A program made the translations under genes and the position numbers. From Dugong dugon (taxonomy: Eukaryota; Chordata; Mammalia; Sirenia; Dugongidae): a stretch of 64,000 nt of DNA. The notes under the pieces were generated by a model. That model had not been told where the DNA came from. It did no database searches and was given only the letters and a program-made list of their open reading frames with translations. Where the stretch lies: the NCBI GenBank assembly GCA_030035585.1, contig CM057461.1, forward strand, positions 171,441,624 to 171,505,623. The letters run 5' to 3'. This document shows positions 21,605-34,619 of the stretch, in pieces (within the stretch, counting starts at the first letter, position 1; the number at the start of each line of letters is the position of its first letter).

Positions 21605-23257
21605 GGTAGTAAGGGAAAGCTGTCTTCTAAAGGATAACATGCAAGTGTCCAGTATTTCTTTTGGATCAGAGTTGCCTTAGTAACTGGAATGATTTCAACT
21701 GTTGTTTCAGTTCTCCATACAGCCCAAATAGATTTCTGAGTTTTCTACTTTTCTGTATTCAAATAACAAATGTCCAGCAAGTTACTTGGTCATGTCCTGT
21801 TGCTTGTAACCTGAAAATGCCTAATAGAATATTTAGGCATTTTTGGGAATGAATGGATGATCTACTGCCCTACCACACATACTAACAGCAGGCCAAGCTT
21901 ATACCATGTTACTACCATATAGATTTATGCTTTTTCTAACACTTTTACATCAGTAATGATTATTCTTTTGCCAAAAAATAAGAGCAGTGTTAGGCACTAT
22001 TTGTTAAAATTCTAGGCTTCTTTACATATGCTGGTAATATAAAAACATATTATAAAAAAACCAACCAGTTATGCTTGGAAGGATTTTTATAATACATATT
22101 CTTTCAGAACAGTTATAATTTAAATGAAAACATCTGCTCTTATTTTTAATGTATTTTTAAATAAAATTAGGAAGGTAGATGTGATTTTCACTAGATGGGG
22201 TCTGGAAAATTGAAAATTAAATGTTTTTGCAAAATGTGTTTATGCACATTTAAAAATTGATGTCACATGGATTAATCAGCAGAATATGTAAATTAATTTT
22301 TTCTATACCTATGAGATTTTAGCTAGTATTTTTGCACCGGTCCTGAAACCACAAAGGCAATTAGGTAGTAGAAATAAAAAAGGCAAACTTATCTGAATCA
22401 TCCCTTTAAATTGATGTCCCTCTTAGTGACAGAGCACGCCGTTTTGGTATCTCATGTTATTTAGCACAATGCCTTGACCATATTAATGTCTAATAAATAT
22501 GGGCTCTATTCTTTAAATTATTTTAAACTTTCTTCCAAACTTCCCCACATGGTGTGCTCCCACACTCGCCCTCGGCCACTGCCTATCTTCTTTAACGGAA
22601 AAATGCATTTTTCCATTTGCTAAGTCACACTTTGGTAGATTTTTTTCATCCAACACCTAATGGCAACCCAGGAACTTGAGACAGTCGTTACCTATAAAGT
22701 AAGACCAGAAATTCAACTTAAAATGGAAAAAAAATTTACTCAATTATTCAGATAGATTTTACTTCATAGATCTGAAACACATTCGTGGTGTCTAGGATTG
22801 CCTACACCTCTAGCATAAGATATCCTATCACATTTGTTTAATTTAATTAAATCTAATTATTATCCCAATTCAAGGGCGTTAGTGCTTTATTGTTCCTAGA
22901 CAGGACTTATTTTTGCAGCAAATAAGATGATATAAATTATTTTCCTAGTTTTCATCACTCTGTGAATTTCAAAGACTTTAACAAATATGACTTCAGCTCC
23001 CAAACCCAACTCTGTCATGTGCGAGCTATATTGAGAAAAAGAACGTAAGTATAAATGTTAGAAATATTTTGACATTAGTATTGTAAATTCACAAATTTAA
23101 TGAGAACATTGAGAATACATAAAAATGAAGGCAGTGGAGAAAATATGTAATTAAATTATTTCAGGATTCCTGCAGACTTATATTATAATAATTCTAATGT
23201 CTAAATCCTGGAAATACAGACTAGCATGTGTGATTATGTTAAGATTATGAAGGCCTT
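21605..23257. other. Unique DNA, no gene seen
   Basis: AT-rich sequence. A short agcacaatgccttgaccat to aataaatat block at 22462-22500 may be a MIR tail. Nothing else is recognised. Confidence 0.5.
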
Positions 23258-23424
23258 GGATCCCTGGTGGCGCAGCAGTTAAGAGCGTGACTGCTAATCA
23301 AAAGGTTGGCAGTTTGAATCCTCCAGCTGCTCCTTGGAAACCCTATGGGATAGTTCTACTCTGTCCGATAGAGTTGCTATGAGTCAGAATTGACTCGATG
23401 GCAATGAGTTTGGTTTGTTTTGGA
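23258..23424 (+). mobile_element. Afrotherian SINE, short form
   Basis: It runs ggatccctggtggcgcagca, then aaaaggttggcagtttgaat, then gctccttggaaaccctatgg and ttgactcgatggcaatgag. A full-length short-form copy lacking the middle block, close to consensus. Confidence 0.92.
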
Positions 23425-23469
23425 TTTCTTTAACTTTTAGTGGTTTTTCTTTTTTTTCTTTGACCCACG

Positions 23470-23512
23470 TTGTTATTGTTGTTGTTAGCTGCCATCAAGT
23501 CAGCACCTGAGT
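23470..23512 (-). mobile_element. SINE or RTE tail fragment
   Basis: The sequence gttgttattgttgttgttag followed by ctgccatcaagtcagcacc is the reverse complement of a retroposon tail. Only about 43 bp remain. Confidence 0.6.
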
Positions 23513-23705
23513 TCTAATCTCAGCTCCACCACTTACTAACTCTGTGATGTTTGTCCAAGTCATGGAACTTATTGGTGCCTCTGTACGCAATCATAAAATG
23601 AGGATAATAATCCACATCTTGTGATGTTTTGGTTAAGATTAGAGGTAATATATGAAAACTGAATAGCTGAGTGCCTGACACATTAATATATAGTGATTCA
23701 AATAG
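23505..23705 (+). mobile_element. MIR SINE
   Basis: The order of blocks is that of MIR: ctaatctcagctccaccact, taactctgtgatg, tcataaaatgaggataat, then gagtgcctgacacattaata near the end. Diverged as expected for this ancient mammal-wide element. Confidence 0.8.
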
Positions 23706-24432
23706 TATAACTATAGACGTAGTAACCAAAAAGAAAAACCAGTGAAACACATTGAATCTTTCTACACATCATAAAATTTCTTCAAAACTTTCCCAAGTGT
23801 AACCATTGAAGCTCAGTACCATCATTATCAGTAAGTATTTTGTAAGTGTATCTGACACTGTTTATGCAGACAGCTGCTTCCATCTGTGTCCTTTAATGGT
23901 AATGCAATTCATATGAAACCAAGGATAGTATTAATCTGCTTCCTTCCTCTCCCCCACAATGGTTGTCATACATCGTGTGGACCCAAAAGAAAGACGCCAG
24001 CAAGGCCATTGCCGTGTCTTAAATGATCCAAGGTTTCCTGTAGTAAGAGAAATAATTAGTAATTAATTCAGCCTTCAGTCTCTATTTTTCTCTAGCTAAT
24101 AAACTTCAGGAATGAAAAATAAAAATGAAATTATTCCTTGTCCATTGGGAAGATACTTGTTACACTGAAAGTCATTACAGAGGTAAAATAATAGAGTAAA
24201 ATGTTTATAGAAGCAAACAGCAAACACTTGGTTTGATATTTTTAAAATGGACTCTAACATTTAGAAATGAATTTAAATACATAAAAGTTAATTTTAGAAT
24301 ACATGACAGGAAATGTTGGCTAAAGATTGCTCTCAGAACAGTGAAAATTCAAAGAGTAACAGAATTAAAGTCAAACTAATTTCCTTGTTTCATTATTGGC
24401 TGTATAAATGTGGGCATATTGCTGAACTTCTC

Positions 24433-24462
24433 TTAATTATTTCTTAATTATTCTCTTAATTA
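24433..24462. promoter_or_regulatory. Cluster of three TTAATTA motifs
   Basis: TTAATTA occurs at 24433-24439, 24444-24450 and 24456-24462, spaced 11 and 12 bp, about one helical turn. This is the core bound by many homeodomain proteins. In AT-rich DNA it may also be a small tandem duplication with no role. Confidence 0.3.
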
Positions 24463-24530
24463 TTTCTAATTTGCAGGACTGTAGGGACTCCAGGGGTCAC
24501 TATTCTATTTAGTAAAGTATGTTATAAATA

Positions 24531-24737
24531 AAACCAGTTGCCATGGAGTAGATTCTGACTTATGGCGACCCCACACGTGTCAGAGTAGAACTGTGTTCCA
24601 TAGGGTTTTCAATAGCTAATTTTTGGAAGTAGATCACCAGGACTTTCTTCTGAGGCACCTCTGAGTGGACTTGAACCTCCAACCTTTCAGTTTGCAGCAG
24701 AGCATGTAAACCATTTGCACCAAACAGGGACTCCATG
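24531..24737 (-). mobile_element. Afrotherian SINE, long form (minus strand)
   Basis: It runs from ccagttgccatggagtagat to the head at caaacagggactcc, including the middle block gtagatcaccaggactttc and gaggcacctctgagtggac. The overlapping ORF is antisense to nothing and has no meaning. Confidence 0.9.
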
Positions 24738-25047
24738 CTATATAATAGCCACTCTAATCTCAGTTTCTCATCCAAAGATGTATACGAACACTTAATTACC
24801 TCATACACCAACCAGTTTTAGAATGTTTGATGATTTATTAATTTTAAATTTATTATTCTTACAATATTATAAGATAGATGTGTCAATTATTGATGGGCTT
24901 ATTCTTCATCTAGAATGTGAAAGTAAGACTCCAAGAAAGTTTTTTTTGTAGTTTTGGATTTTCTGAAATAACTAATTACTAATGAAAGAGACATTAAAAA
25001 AAAAAAAAATGAAATTCTTGTATTGCCAGAAAATAAGGAAGAGCTCC

Positions 25048-25312
25048 TGTCTTACTTATCTAGGGCTGCTATAACTGAAACACCACACATGGGTGACTTT
25101 AACAAACTGAAATTTTATTTTCTCATGGTTAGGAGGCTAGAAGTTGTAATTCAGGGTGCCAGCTCTAGGGGAAGGCTTTCTTCCTCTGCTGGCTATGGAG
25201 GAAGGTCCTCGTCTCTTCTGAGCTTCTGCTCCTGGGCAATCTTCATGTGGCTTGGCATCTCTCTTTTCCCATCTCTGCTTGCTAGCTTTATATCTCAAAA
25301 ATGATTAACTCA
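25048..25312 (-). mobile_element. MaLR LTR, left half, split by L1
   Basis: Minus-strand LTR of the same type as 21085-21604, ending at TGTCTTACTTATC (25048). It is interrupted after 25312 by the L1 insertion and resumes at 33559. The outer 5-bp repeat is GCTCC (25043-25047) and GCTAC (33707-33711), one change. The L1 is therefore younger than this LTR. Confidence 0.85.
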
Positions 25313-26988
25313 TTTCCGGGCAACATGGCACTATAGACAGAAGCACCACGTTGTCCCTCCACAGCAAAGATCTGAAAAACTAAGTCAAACAGAGACACAT
25401 TTCAATCCTGAAACCTTAAGCATCAAATGAAGAAATAAAGAGCTCAGCCGAGCACCGAATGGAATAAGAAACTGACCAAGAACAAAGAATGAGGACAGAT
25501 ACATGCAGAGGTCCGTATCAACTACCGCACCATGAATCTTCCATCTTGGACTCCTATAGGAGTTTGGTGAACAGGGGTACGAGAAAGCAGCTTCATGGAG
25601 TTTCCAACAGGAGACAGAACAACAGGTAACCAGCGATATATGTTTTCCCACCCCCCACCTTTCTTCACCCCCACTAGGCCTCCTCTGCTTCCTATGCCCA
25701 CAGTCTTTTAGCTGGGAAGCACCGGCTTCACCCTGGTGTCACTTGGATTCCACCTGCCCTCACTGGCCTGCTCCCTGAGTGCCATTTGTTGGCTGCTGGT
25801 GTTGCTTTTTTCTGCTTCTTTTGATTTCTTCCTTACCTCTCACCACCTCCTCCTCTTTTCTCACAAATACCTGGTTATGTGTGCCATCTTTTCTTCTTCC
25901 TGGGGGGGCTGTGAGGCACTGCTGGACTGTGGAGCTGCTTCCTGGCCTGTGCCACCATGCTGGTGGGATCCCTGGGCCTTTTTTTGTTTATTCTGATTTG
26001 TTCTGTTTTGACTTGTTTGTGTGTTTTCTTTTTTCTTTTCTTGGCCTGGGAGCCCCTTCTGGTTGGGCAGTGCTGTGCAGTTTGGGAGCTACTCCCTTAG
26101 TCTGTGCAGATGCACAGTAACATCCCTGGGGACATTTCATTTTTCTTTTTTTATTTTTTATTTCTTTGCTTTGTTTTCTTTTCTCTTTTTCCCTTTTTGT
26201 CTTTCTTCAGTTCTAGTTTCTCATCTCTCCATACTTATCTTCTCTTCTTGTCTCCTGAATAACTGGCACTGTGTGACACCACAACTCCTTCTAGCCAGGC
26301 TGTACTTCACAGCCTGGGGACAACTTCCCCACTCCTTGAAGCTGCACTGGTAGAATCCCTGGAGCTTTTCTTTTTTTCTCCCCCCACTAATTTTTAATTA
26401 TTCATTTTTTTCTTTTACCCTTTTTCTTTTTTCCTTTTTGTTTTTCTCCATTCCTCAGTCTCTCATCTCTCCACTCCATCAGCAAACTTCCTTAGCACTC
26501 TTTTTTGTTTGTTTGTGTGTATGTTTCTGGCTCCTGTTCCTCTCTCCTCTTTCTCATGTGCATCTTAGTTCCACACATCACAATCTCATTCCTCCTTCCT
26601 GCCTACCTGCACCGTGAACTGAACATCACACCCCCAAGCAGCACAGGCATGGCCAGCTGGAACCTGCCCTGAACTGATTCCCAGCCCACCCTGTTGGACC
26701 TAGTACATGCCACAAACAACCCATCCCAGCCACTCCCCTTCAGCTTGACCTACCCTGCTGTACCATACCTGAGTGATTGACCCTGCTCATTGGAGAAGGA
26801 GGTGAAAAGTATCATGCCTACAGATGAGCAATCAACAAAGAATGCACAGCCTGCCTGCTCAGACATAACAAAGTAAAACCATAAAGGACAAAAAAAACCA
26901 AATCTACAATCAATAAACTATGAAAATAACTACCGAATGCCCCAAAGACAGCAGACAATATCAAAACATATACAAAAACAGGACAGGA
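25313..26988 (+). promoter_or_regulatory. L1 copy 1 5' UTR (promoter region)
   Basis: By family analogy this holds the internal promoter. It is pyrimidine-rich on the plus strand, with one copy of the block that is tandemly duplicated in copy 2 (here about 25630-25910: tttcccaccccccac to cttcctggggggg). The long hydrophobic-looking ORFs here (such as 25779-26120 and 26021-26353) come from T-rich sequence and are not genes. An antisense ORF at 25385-25651 is discussed under the findings. Confidence 0.7.
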
Positions 26989-27985
26989 TGGTTCCAGTAG
27001 GCATCCCAAACAAAACATCAGATGACTTTCCAGTAGAAGGCACTACAGCTACCTGATAGGAAATTAAAATCTCTAATATTCAGAATTATCCAAAAGTTCA
27101 AGCAAAAAGCAGAAAAAAATGAGGAAAAAATAGACAAATTCATGGAAAAGGCAGACAATTTCATGGAAAATACAGACAAAAAAAATGGAAGAATTCAAGA
27201 AAATAATGCAAGAACAAAATGCTAAAATAAATTCACAACTAGAAATCATACAAACACAACAACTGAAAATCCAAAAGATAAACAACAAGATTTCAGAAAT
27301 GGACAGTGTCATAGAAGGGCAGAGGAGCAGGTTTGAAACAATGGAAGACAGGATCAGCAAACACTTAGCTACAACTCTGTTTCAGGAAAAATCAGAAAAA
27401 AGAACATAGAAAAATGAAGAAACTCTGAGAATTATATGGGATACAATCAAAAGCAAAAATCTTCAAGTGATTGGAGTTCCAGAACAGGGGGAGAAAACAG
27501 AAAACACTGAGAGGATCATTGAAGAACTGCTGACAGAAAACTTTCCCAACATCATGAAAGATGAAAAGCTGACCATCCAAGAAGCTCAATGAACCCCATA
27601 TAGGATAGATCCCCAAAAGAAAATCACCAAGGCATATTGTAATCACACTCGCTAAAACCAAAGACAAACAGAATCCTGAGAGCAGCTGGAGAAAAAGAAA
27701 AAGTCGTATACAGAGGAGAAACAATAAGACTAAGCTCAGATTATTCAGCAGAAACCATGCAGGCAAGAAGGCAATGGGATGACATATATAAAACCTTGAA
27801 AGAAAAAAAATTGCCAGCCAAGAATAATATATCCTGCAAAACTCTCATTCAAATATGATGGTGAAATTAGGTCATTTCCAGATAAACAGAAATTAAGGGA
27901 CTATGTAAAAACCAAACCAAACTTACAAGAATTATTAAAGAGAGTCCTTCAATCTGAGAACAAACAACACCAGACCATAGGCTGA
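26989..27985 (+). pseudogene. L1 ORF1 remnant, copy 1
   Basis: ORF1 encodes the RNA-binding chaperone of the L1 particle. The start (ATG at 26989) runs into stops near 27054. The coiled-coil part survives as 27185-27409 (EEFKKIMQEQNAKINSQLEI, rich in heptad-like Q/K/I), and the C-terminal part is recognisable as damaged sequence up to a stop at 27983-27985. Broken in several places. Confidence 0.8.
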
Positions 27986-28424
27986 ATCTAGGACACAGGA
28001 TTGTGCTAGCCAGATACCAACCTAGGAAATGAACTCTCAAGGACTATCCAAGACCAAAAGAATTACAATAGGGAACCAGAGAGATTAATCTGTAAATGAC
28101 TACAGTATCAGAACAATAAAAGAGGGAATAAATGGTGTAGGTATAGAACCTTCTAATGGAGAGGAAGGCAAGGCAATACCAAGTAATAATAGACTAGTTC
28201 AAACTTAGGAAGACAAGGGTAAATTTCAAGGTAACCACAAAGAAAGTTAACAAACCTACTCATCAAAATAAAGAAGAAAAACATAAAGTCTCAGTAAAAA
28301 CAAAACCTACAAAAATAAATAAACAAAACAAAACAAAACAAAAAACCACAAACAAAAGGAATTCAGCACAGGAGAGTAAGAGGAACAAAGAAAACATCAG
28401 CACCACAAAAAAATGCACTACACT
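27986..28424. other. L1 inter-ORF spacer, copy 1
   Basis: About 440 bp between the ORF1 stop and the ORF2 ATG, also present in copy 2 (54043-54464). It contains an AAAAC simple repeat at 28320-28345. This is longer than the roughly 60-bp spacer of human L1. Confidence 0.7.
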
Positions 28425-31400
28425 ATGTAGTGCAATAAACTCACATCTATCAATAATTACACTGAATGCAAATGGCCTGAGGGCACCCATAAAGAGAGAG
28501 AGAGAGTGACAGAATAGATAAAAAACAGGATCCATCAATATGCTGTCTACAAGAGACACACCTTAGAAACAAAGATGCAAATTTATTAAAAATCAAGGGA
28601 TGAAAAAAAATATATCAAGCAAACAGCTACCAAAAAAGAGCAGGAGTGGCAATACTAATCTCAGATAAAACTGACTTTAAAACAAAATCCACCATAAAAA
28701 ACAAAGAAGGACACTATATAATGATTAAGGGGACAATCCTTCATGAAGACATAACCATAATAAACATCTACGGACCCAATGACAGGGCTCAAAATACATA
28801 AAACAAACTCTAACAACACTGAAAAGAGAAATTGACAGTTCCACAATAATAGTAGGAGACTTCAACACACCACTCTCAGTAAAGGACAGAACAACTAAGA
28901 AGAAACTCAGCAAAGATTCAGAAGACCTAAAGGGCACAATCAGCCAACTTGACCTCATAGACATATGTAGAACACTCCACCCAACAGCTGCAAAGTACAC
29001 ATTCTTTTCCAATGCACATGGAAGGTTCTCCAGAACAGACCACATCTTAGGACACAGAGCAATCCTCAACAGATCCAAAACGTTAAGATAATACAAAGTA
29101 TCTTCTCCGACAACACACCATCAAGGTAGAAGTTAACAGGAAGAGCAAGGGAAAAAAAAATCAATTACACAGAAACTGAACAACACCCTGCTTACACATC
29201 ACTGGGTAATAGAAGAAATCAGAGATGGAATCAAAAAATTCCTAGAATCAAATGAGAATGAAAACACATCATACCAAAACCTTTGGGACACAGCAAAGGC
29301 AGTTCTGAGAGGACAATTTATAGCATTAGATGCACACATCAAAAAAGAAGAAAAGGACAAAACCAAAACATTAACTGCAGAACTAGAACAAATAGAGGAC
29401 AGAAAAAAAGCCCTCAGCCAGTAGAAGAAAGGAAATAATAAATATCAGAGCAGAAATAAATGAAATACAGAATAGAAAAACAATAGAAAGAATTAACAAA
29501 ACCAAAAGTTGGTTCTTTGAAAGGATCAACAAAATCGACAAACCACTGGCCAGACTGACAAAAGAAAAACAAGACAGGATGCAAATAACCCAAATAAGAA
29601 ATGAAATGGGGGACATTACAACAAACCCAACTGAAATAAAAAGGATTATAACAGAGTATCATGAAAAACTATACTCCAACAAACTGGAAAACTTAGAGGA
29701 AATGGACAAATTTCTAGAAACACACTACCTACCCAAACTACCACAAACTGATGTTGAAAATCTGAACAGACCCATAAGAAGAGAAGAGATTGAAAAGGTA
29801 ATAAAAATACTCCCAACAAAAAAAAGCCCTGGCCCAGATGGCTTCACTGGAGAATTCTACAAAACATTCAGAGAAGAGATTATATCAGTACTACTCAAAC
29901 TATTTCAGACAATAGAAAAGGGAGGGATACTTCCAAATTCATTCTATAAGCCAGCACAACCCTGATAACCAAAACCAGGCAAAGACGCCACAAAAAAGAA
30001 AATTACAGACCAATATCTCTCATGAATATAGATGCAAAAATTCTCAACAAATTTCTAGCCAATAGAATTCAGCATCATATCAAAAAAATAATACACCAAG
30101 ACCAAGTAGGATTCATGCCAGCTATGCAAGGATGGTTCAACATTAGAAAATCAATCAACATAATCCACCACGTAAATAAAAGGAAAGAAAAGAATCACAT
30201 GATCATCTTAATTGATGCAGAAAAGGCATTCGACAAAGTCCAACACCTATTTCTGATAAAAACTCTCAATAAAATAGGTATAGAAGGAAAATTTCTCAAC
30301 ATAAAAAGGGTGTTTATGCAAAATCAACAGCCAACATCATTCTTAATGGAGAGAGGCTGAAAACATTCCCCCTGAGAACAGAAACAAGACAAGCATGCCC
30401 TTCATCTCCAATCCCATTCAACACTGTGCTGGAAGTCCTAGCTAGAGCAATAAGGCAAGAAAAAGAAATAAAGGGCATCCAAATTGGTAATGAAGAAGTT
30501 AAACTGTCCCTGTTTGCAGATGATATGCTACTGTACATAGAAAACCCTAAAGATGCCACAAGAAAACTACTGAAACTAATAGAAAGATTCAGCAGAGTAG
30601 CAGGATACAAGATAAGCATACAAAAATCAGCAGATTCCTATACACCAATAAAAAGAATGATGGAAAGGAAATCAGGAAAACAATAGCATTTATAATAGCC
30701 CCTAAAAAAAACAAAACACTTAGGAATAAATCTAACCAGGGATGTAAAAGACCTATACAGAGAAAACTACAAAACACTACTGCAAGAAACCCAAAGGGAT
30801 CTACATAAATGAAAAAACATACCATACTCATGGATAAGTAGACTCAATATTGTGAAAATGACAATTCTACCCAAAGCAATTTACAAATACAATGCAATCG
30901 TGATCCAAATACCAACAACGTTCTTTAAAGAGATGGAAAACCTAATCATTAACTTTATATGCAAAGGGAAGAAGCCCCAGATAAGTAAAGGTCTATTGAA
31001 GAAGAATAAAGTAAGAGGACTCGCACTACCTGACCTCAGAACCTACTATACAGCTATGGTAGTGAAAACAGCCTGGTACTGGTACAACAACAGATACATT
31101 GACCAATCTAACAGAATTGAGAATCCAGATGTAAATCCATTCACTTATGGTCACCTGATCTTCGACCAGGGCCCAAAGTCCATCAAATGGGGAAAAGACA
31201 GTCTTTTTAACAAATGGTGCTGGCAAAACTGGATGTCTATCTGCAAAAAAATGAAACAGGTCCCATACCTCACACCATACACAAAAACTAATTCAAAATG
31301 GATCAAAGACCTAAATATAAAGCCAGAAACTATAAAGTTCATAGAAGAAAAAATAAAATCAATTTTAGAGGCCCTAATGCACGGCATTAACAGGATACAA

Positions 31401-32230
31401 ACCATAACCAACAACACACAAACTCCAGAAGATAAGCTAGATAACTGAGATCTTCTAAAAATTAAACACTTATGCTCATTAAAGGACTTTACCAAGAGTG
31501 AAAAGAGAACCTACAGACTGGAAAAAAATTTGGGACATTATGAGTCAGACAAAGTTCTAATCTCTACAATCTACAAGAAAATCCAACACAGCTACAACAA
31601 AAAGACAATCCAATTAAAAAATGGGCAAAGGAAGTGAACAGACACTTCACCAAAGAAGACATTCAAGTAGCCAACAGACACATGAGGAAATGCTCACGAT
31701 CACTAGCCATTAGAGAAATGCAAATTAAAACCACAATGAGATACCACCTCACCCCAGCATTACTGGCACGAATCAAAAACACTGGAAATAACAAATGTTG
31801 GAGAGGCTGCAGGGAGATCGGAACTCTTATGCACTGCTGGTGGGAATGTATAATGATACGACTATTTTGGAAAATGGTACGGTGCTTCCTTAGAAAGCTA
31901 GCAACAGAAATATGATACTATCCAGCAATCCCACTCCTAGGAATATATCCTAGGGAAATAAGAGCCGTCACACGAAGAGACATATGCACACCCATGTTCA
32001 TTGCAGCATTGTTCACAAGAGCAAAAAGATGGAAACAACCTAGATGCCCATCAACAGAAGAATGGATAAACAAACTGTGGTACATACACACAATGGAGTT
32101 TTATGCAACAATAAAGAACAATGATGAATCTGTGAAGCATCTCATAACGTGGATGAAACTTGAGGACATTATGCTACGTGAAATAAGTCAATCACAAAAG
32201 GACAAGTGTTGTATGAAATCCCTACTGTAA
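28425..32230 (+). pseudogene. L1 ORF2 remnant, copy 1
   Basis: ORF2 makes the endonuclease and reverse transcriptase. The ATG at 28425 is followed at once by TAG, and the endonuclease is badly broken. Clear open parts: 29579-29965 (RT N-terminal part, [17 protein letters not shown]), 30022-30360 ([11 protein letters not shown]), 30426-30686 (catalytic [11 protein letters not shown]), 30852-31448 (198 codons of the thumb and C-terminal region) and 31634-31915. The last has the C-x3-C-x7-H-x4-C cysteine motif (CWRGC...HCWWEC). It ends at the stop near 32230. Nominal length about 1,270 codons, as usual for L1. Confidence 0.93.
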
Positions 32231-33558
32231 AAACTCATGTAAAAGTTTACACACAAAAAGAAACAATCTTTGTTGGTTACAAGGAAAGGGAGGGGTGGGG
32301 GGAGAACTAAATAGACAATAGATAAGTGGTAACTTTGGTGAAGGGTAAGACAGTACACAGTTCTAGGGGAGACAGCACAACTTGTACAAGGAAAGGTCAT
32401 GGAAGCTCCATAGACACATCCAAACACCTTAAGGGACAAAATTGCTGGGCTGAGGGCTGTGGGGACCATGGTGTCTGGGAACATCTAGCTCAATTGGCAC
32501 AGCACAGTTTATAAAGAAAATGTTCTACATTCTACCTTGGTGAGTGGCGTCTGGGGTCTTAAAAGCCTTTGAGCAGCCATCTAAGATACTTCACTTGTCT
32601 CACCCCTTTGGGAGTAAGAGAGAATGAAGAGAACAGGATACAAGAAAAAGATTAGTCCAAAGGACTAATGGACCACAGCTACCACGGCCTGCACGAGACA
32701 GAGTCCAGTACAGCTAGATGGAGTCTGGTTGCCACCACTGACTGCTCTGATGGGGATCACAACAGAGGGTCCTGGACAGAGCTGGAGAAGGATGTAGAAC
32801 AAAATTCTAACTCACACACACAAAAAAAGACCAGATTTATTGGCCTGACAGAGACTGGAGAAACCCTGAGAGTATGGCCCCCAGACACCCTTTTAGCTCG
32901 GTGGTGAAGTCACTCCTGAGGTTCACTGTTCAGCCAGGGATTGGACAGCCTCATAAAACAAAATGGGATTAATGAGGCAGTCCAGCGACAAGGACTAGAA
33001 GGCAGGAGGGGGCAGGAAAACTGGTGATAGGGAACCCAAGGTTGAGAAGGGACAATGTTGATATGTCATGGGGTTGTTAACCATTGTCATAGGACAATAT
33101 GTGTACTAACTGTTTAATGAGAAACTATTTGCTCTGTAAACATTCATCTAAAGTACAAAAAAAAAAAAAAGAATTATCTATGTGAGATCAAATTGACAAC
33201 AACAACTCAGGGGGTTTGATGGGAAGCCTAGAGGGCAGTGAGTTGAAGATAATGGTGATGGAATAATTTGGAAAGGGATAGTGAGAATGGCAGCACAACT
33301 GGAAGAATGTAATTGATGTCACTGAAGTGTACATGTAGAAATTTTTGAAATGGTGTATCTTTGGCTATGAATATTTTCACCAAAGGAATAAAAAAAGGTC
33401 CTCCAAGTTGAGAAGGGAGAGTGTTGACATGTCATGGGGTTGTTAACCAATGTAATAAAACAGTATGTGTACTGACTGTTTAATGAGAAAGAAACTATTT
33501 GTTCTGTAAACCTTTATTTAAAGTACAATAAAAAAAAGAAAGAAATATAAAGGAAAAC
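32231..33558 (+). other. L1 copy 1 3' UTR with A-B-A' modules
   Basis: After the ORF2 stop, the main UTR ends in a first terminus (aatgagaaactatttgctct, A14 at about 33157-33170). Next comes an old-L1-like module (acaactggaagaatgtaatt to tttcaccaaagg, ending near 33395). A second terminus follows (aatgagaaagaaactatttg, then gtacaataaaaaaaag). Copy 2 has the same order. Confidence 0.8.
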
Positions 33559-33706
33559 AAAATGATTAACTCAAGATACACTCTACCCAAATCCTGTCTC
33601 ATTAACATAACACAGACAACCGATTCCCAAATGCTATTATCACCATAGGCATAGAGGTTAGGATTTACAATACATATTTTTTGGAGACACAGTTCAATCC
33701 ATTACA
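33559..33706 (-). mobile_element. MaLR LTR, right half
   Basis: Continues the LTR interrupted at 25312, including the L1 TSD copy at 33559-33573. It ends at aatccattaca (33706), the complement of the LTR start TGTAATGGATT. Confidence 0.85.
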
Positions 33707-33947
33707 GCTACAAAACAAAACAATAAGGAAGGCTATGTCAAAGGGACAAGGGAATCAATCTGAAAGTTTTCAATGGTCAAAGCTAGAACAATTAGAGCAA
33801 TAAAATAAATAACATACTATTGGATTATAACTCAAAGTATACAGTAAGTATACATGAGTGCATATGGACATAAATAATTAATCGGATAAATAAATAAGTG
33901 GGGAGAAGGGGCAAATCTTCCTTACAGGAGAATTCCAAAGAATTTAT

Positions 33948-34598
33948 GATCCTCACAACTGGACCAATGAGCAACATCATGATAGATGGAGAAAAGATTG
34001 AAGTTGTCAAGGATTTCATTTTCCTTGGATCTGCAATCAATGCCTATGGAAGCAGCTGTCAGGAAATCAAATGGTGCATTGCACCGGGCAAATGTGCTGC
34101 AAAAGACCTCTTTAAAGTATTAAAATGCAAAGACGTCACCTTAAAGACTAAGGTATCCCTGACCCAAGCCAAGGTGTTTTCAATCACCTCATATACACAT
34201 GACAATGAATAAGGAAGATCAAGCAAAATTTGATGCCTTTGAATTGTGATGTTGGCTAAGAATGTTGAATATACATGGCCTGCCAAAAGAACGAAGCAAA
34301 GTGTCTTGGAAGAAGTATAACCAGAATACTAGAAGGAAGGATGGCAAGACTATGTCTCACATACTTTGGACATGTTATCAGGAGGGATCAGTCCCTGGAG
34401 AAAGACATCATGCTTGGTTAAGTACAGGGTCAGTGAAAAAGAGGAATACCCTCAAGGAAATGGATTGACACAGTGGCTGCAACAATGGGCTCAAACGTAA
34501 CGATTGTGAGGATAGCGCAGGACTGGGCAGTGTTTCGTTCTGTTGTACATGGCGTTGCTATGGGTCAGAACCCATCTGACAGCACCTAACAACAACAA
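33948..34598 (+). mobile_element. RTE LINE 3' fragment
   Basis: It begins near cctcacaactggaccaatg and runs to gcacctaacaacaacaac. It covers the C-terminal coding region (ORF 33898-34212: ITGPMSNIMIDGEK-type start, degraded) and the non-coding tail. Frame broken near 34205. It aligns with 11295-11962 of the large RTE copy. Confidence 0.9.
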
Positions 34599-34619
34599 CT
34601 CTCTACTTCTGAAGGTAGA

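Larger units (their letters stand above)
25313..33558 (+). mobile_element. Near full-length L1, copy 1 (broken)
   Basis: An 8.2-kb insertion with an exact 15-bp TSD, AAAATGATTAACTCA, at 25298-25312 and 33559-33573. Order: 5' UTR (25313-26988), ORF1 remnant (26989-27985), an inter-ORF spacer of about 440 bp, ORF2 remnant (28425-32230), and a modular 3' UTR. The 5' end (aacatggcactatagacag) matches that of copy 2, so it is probably complete. Both reading frames carry multiple stops and shifts. Confidence 0.93.
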
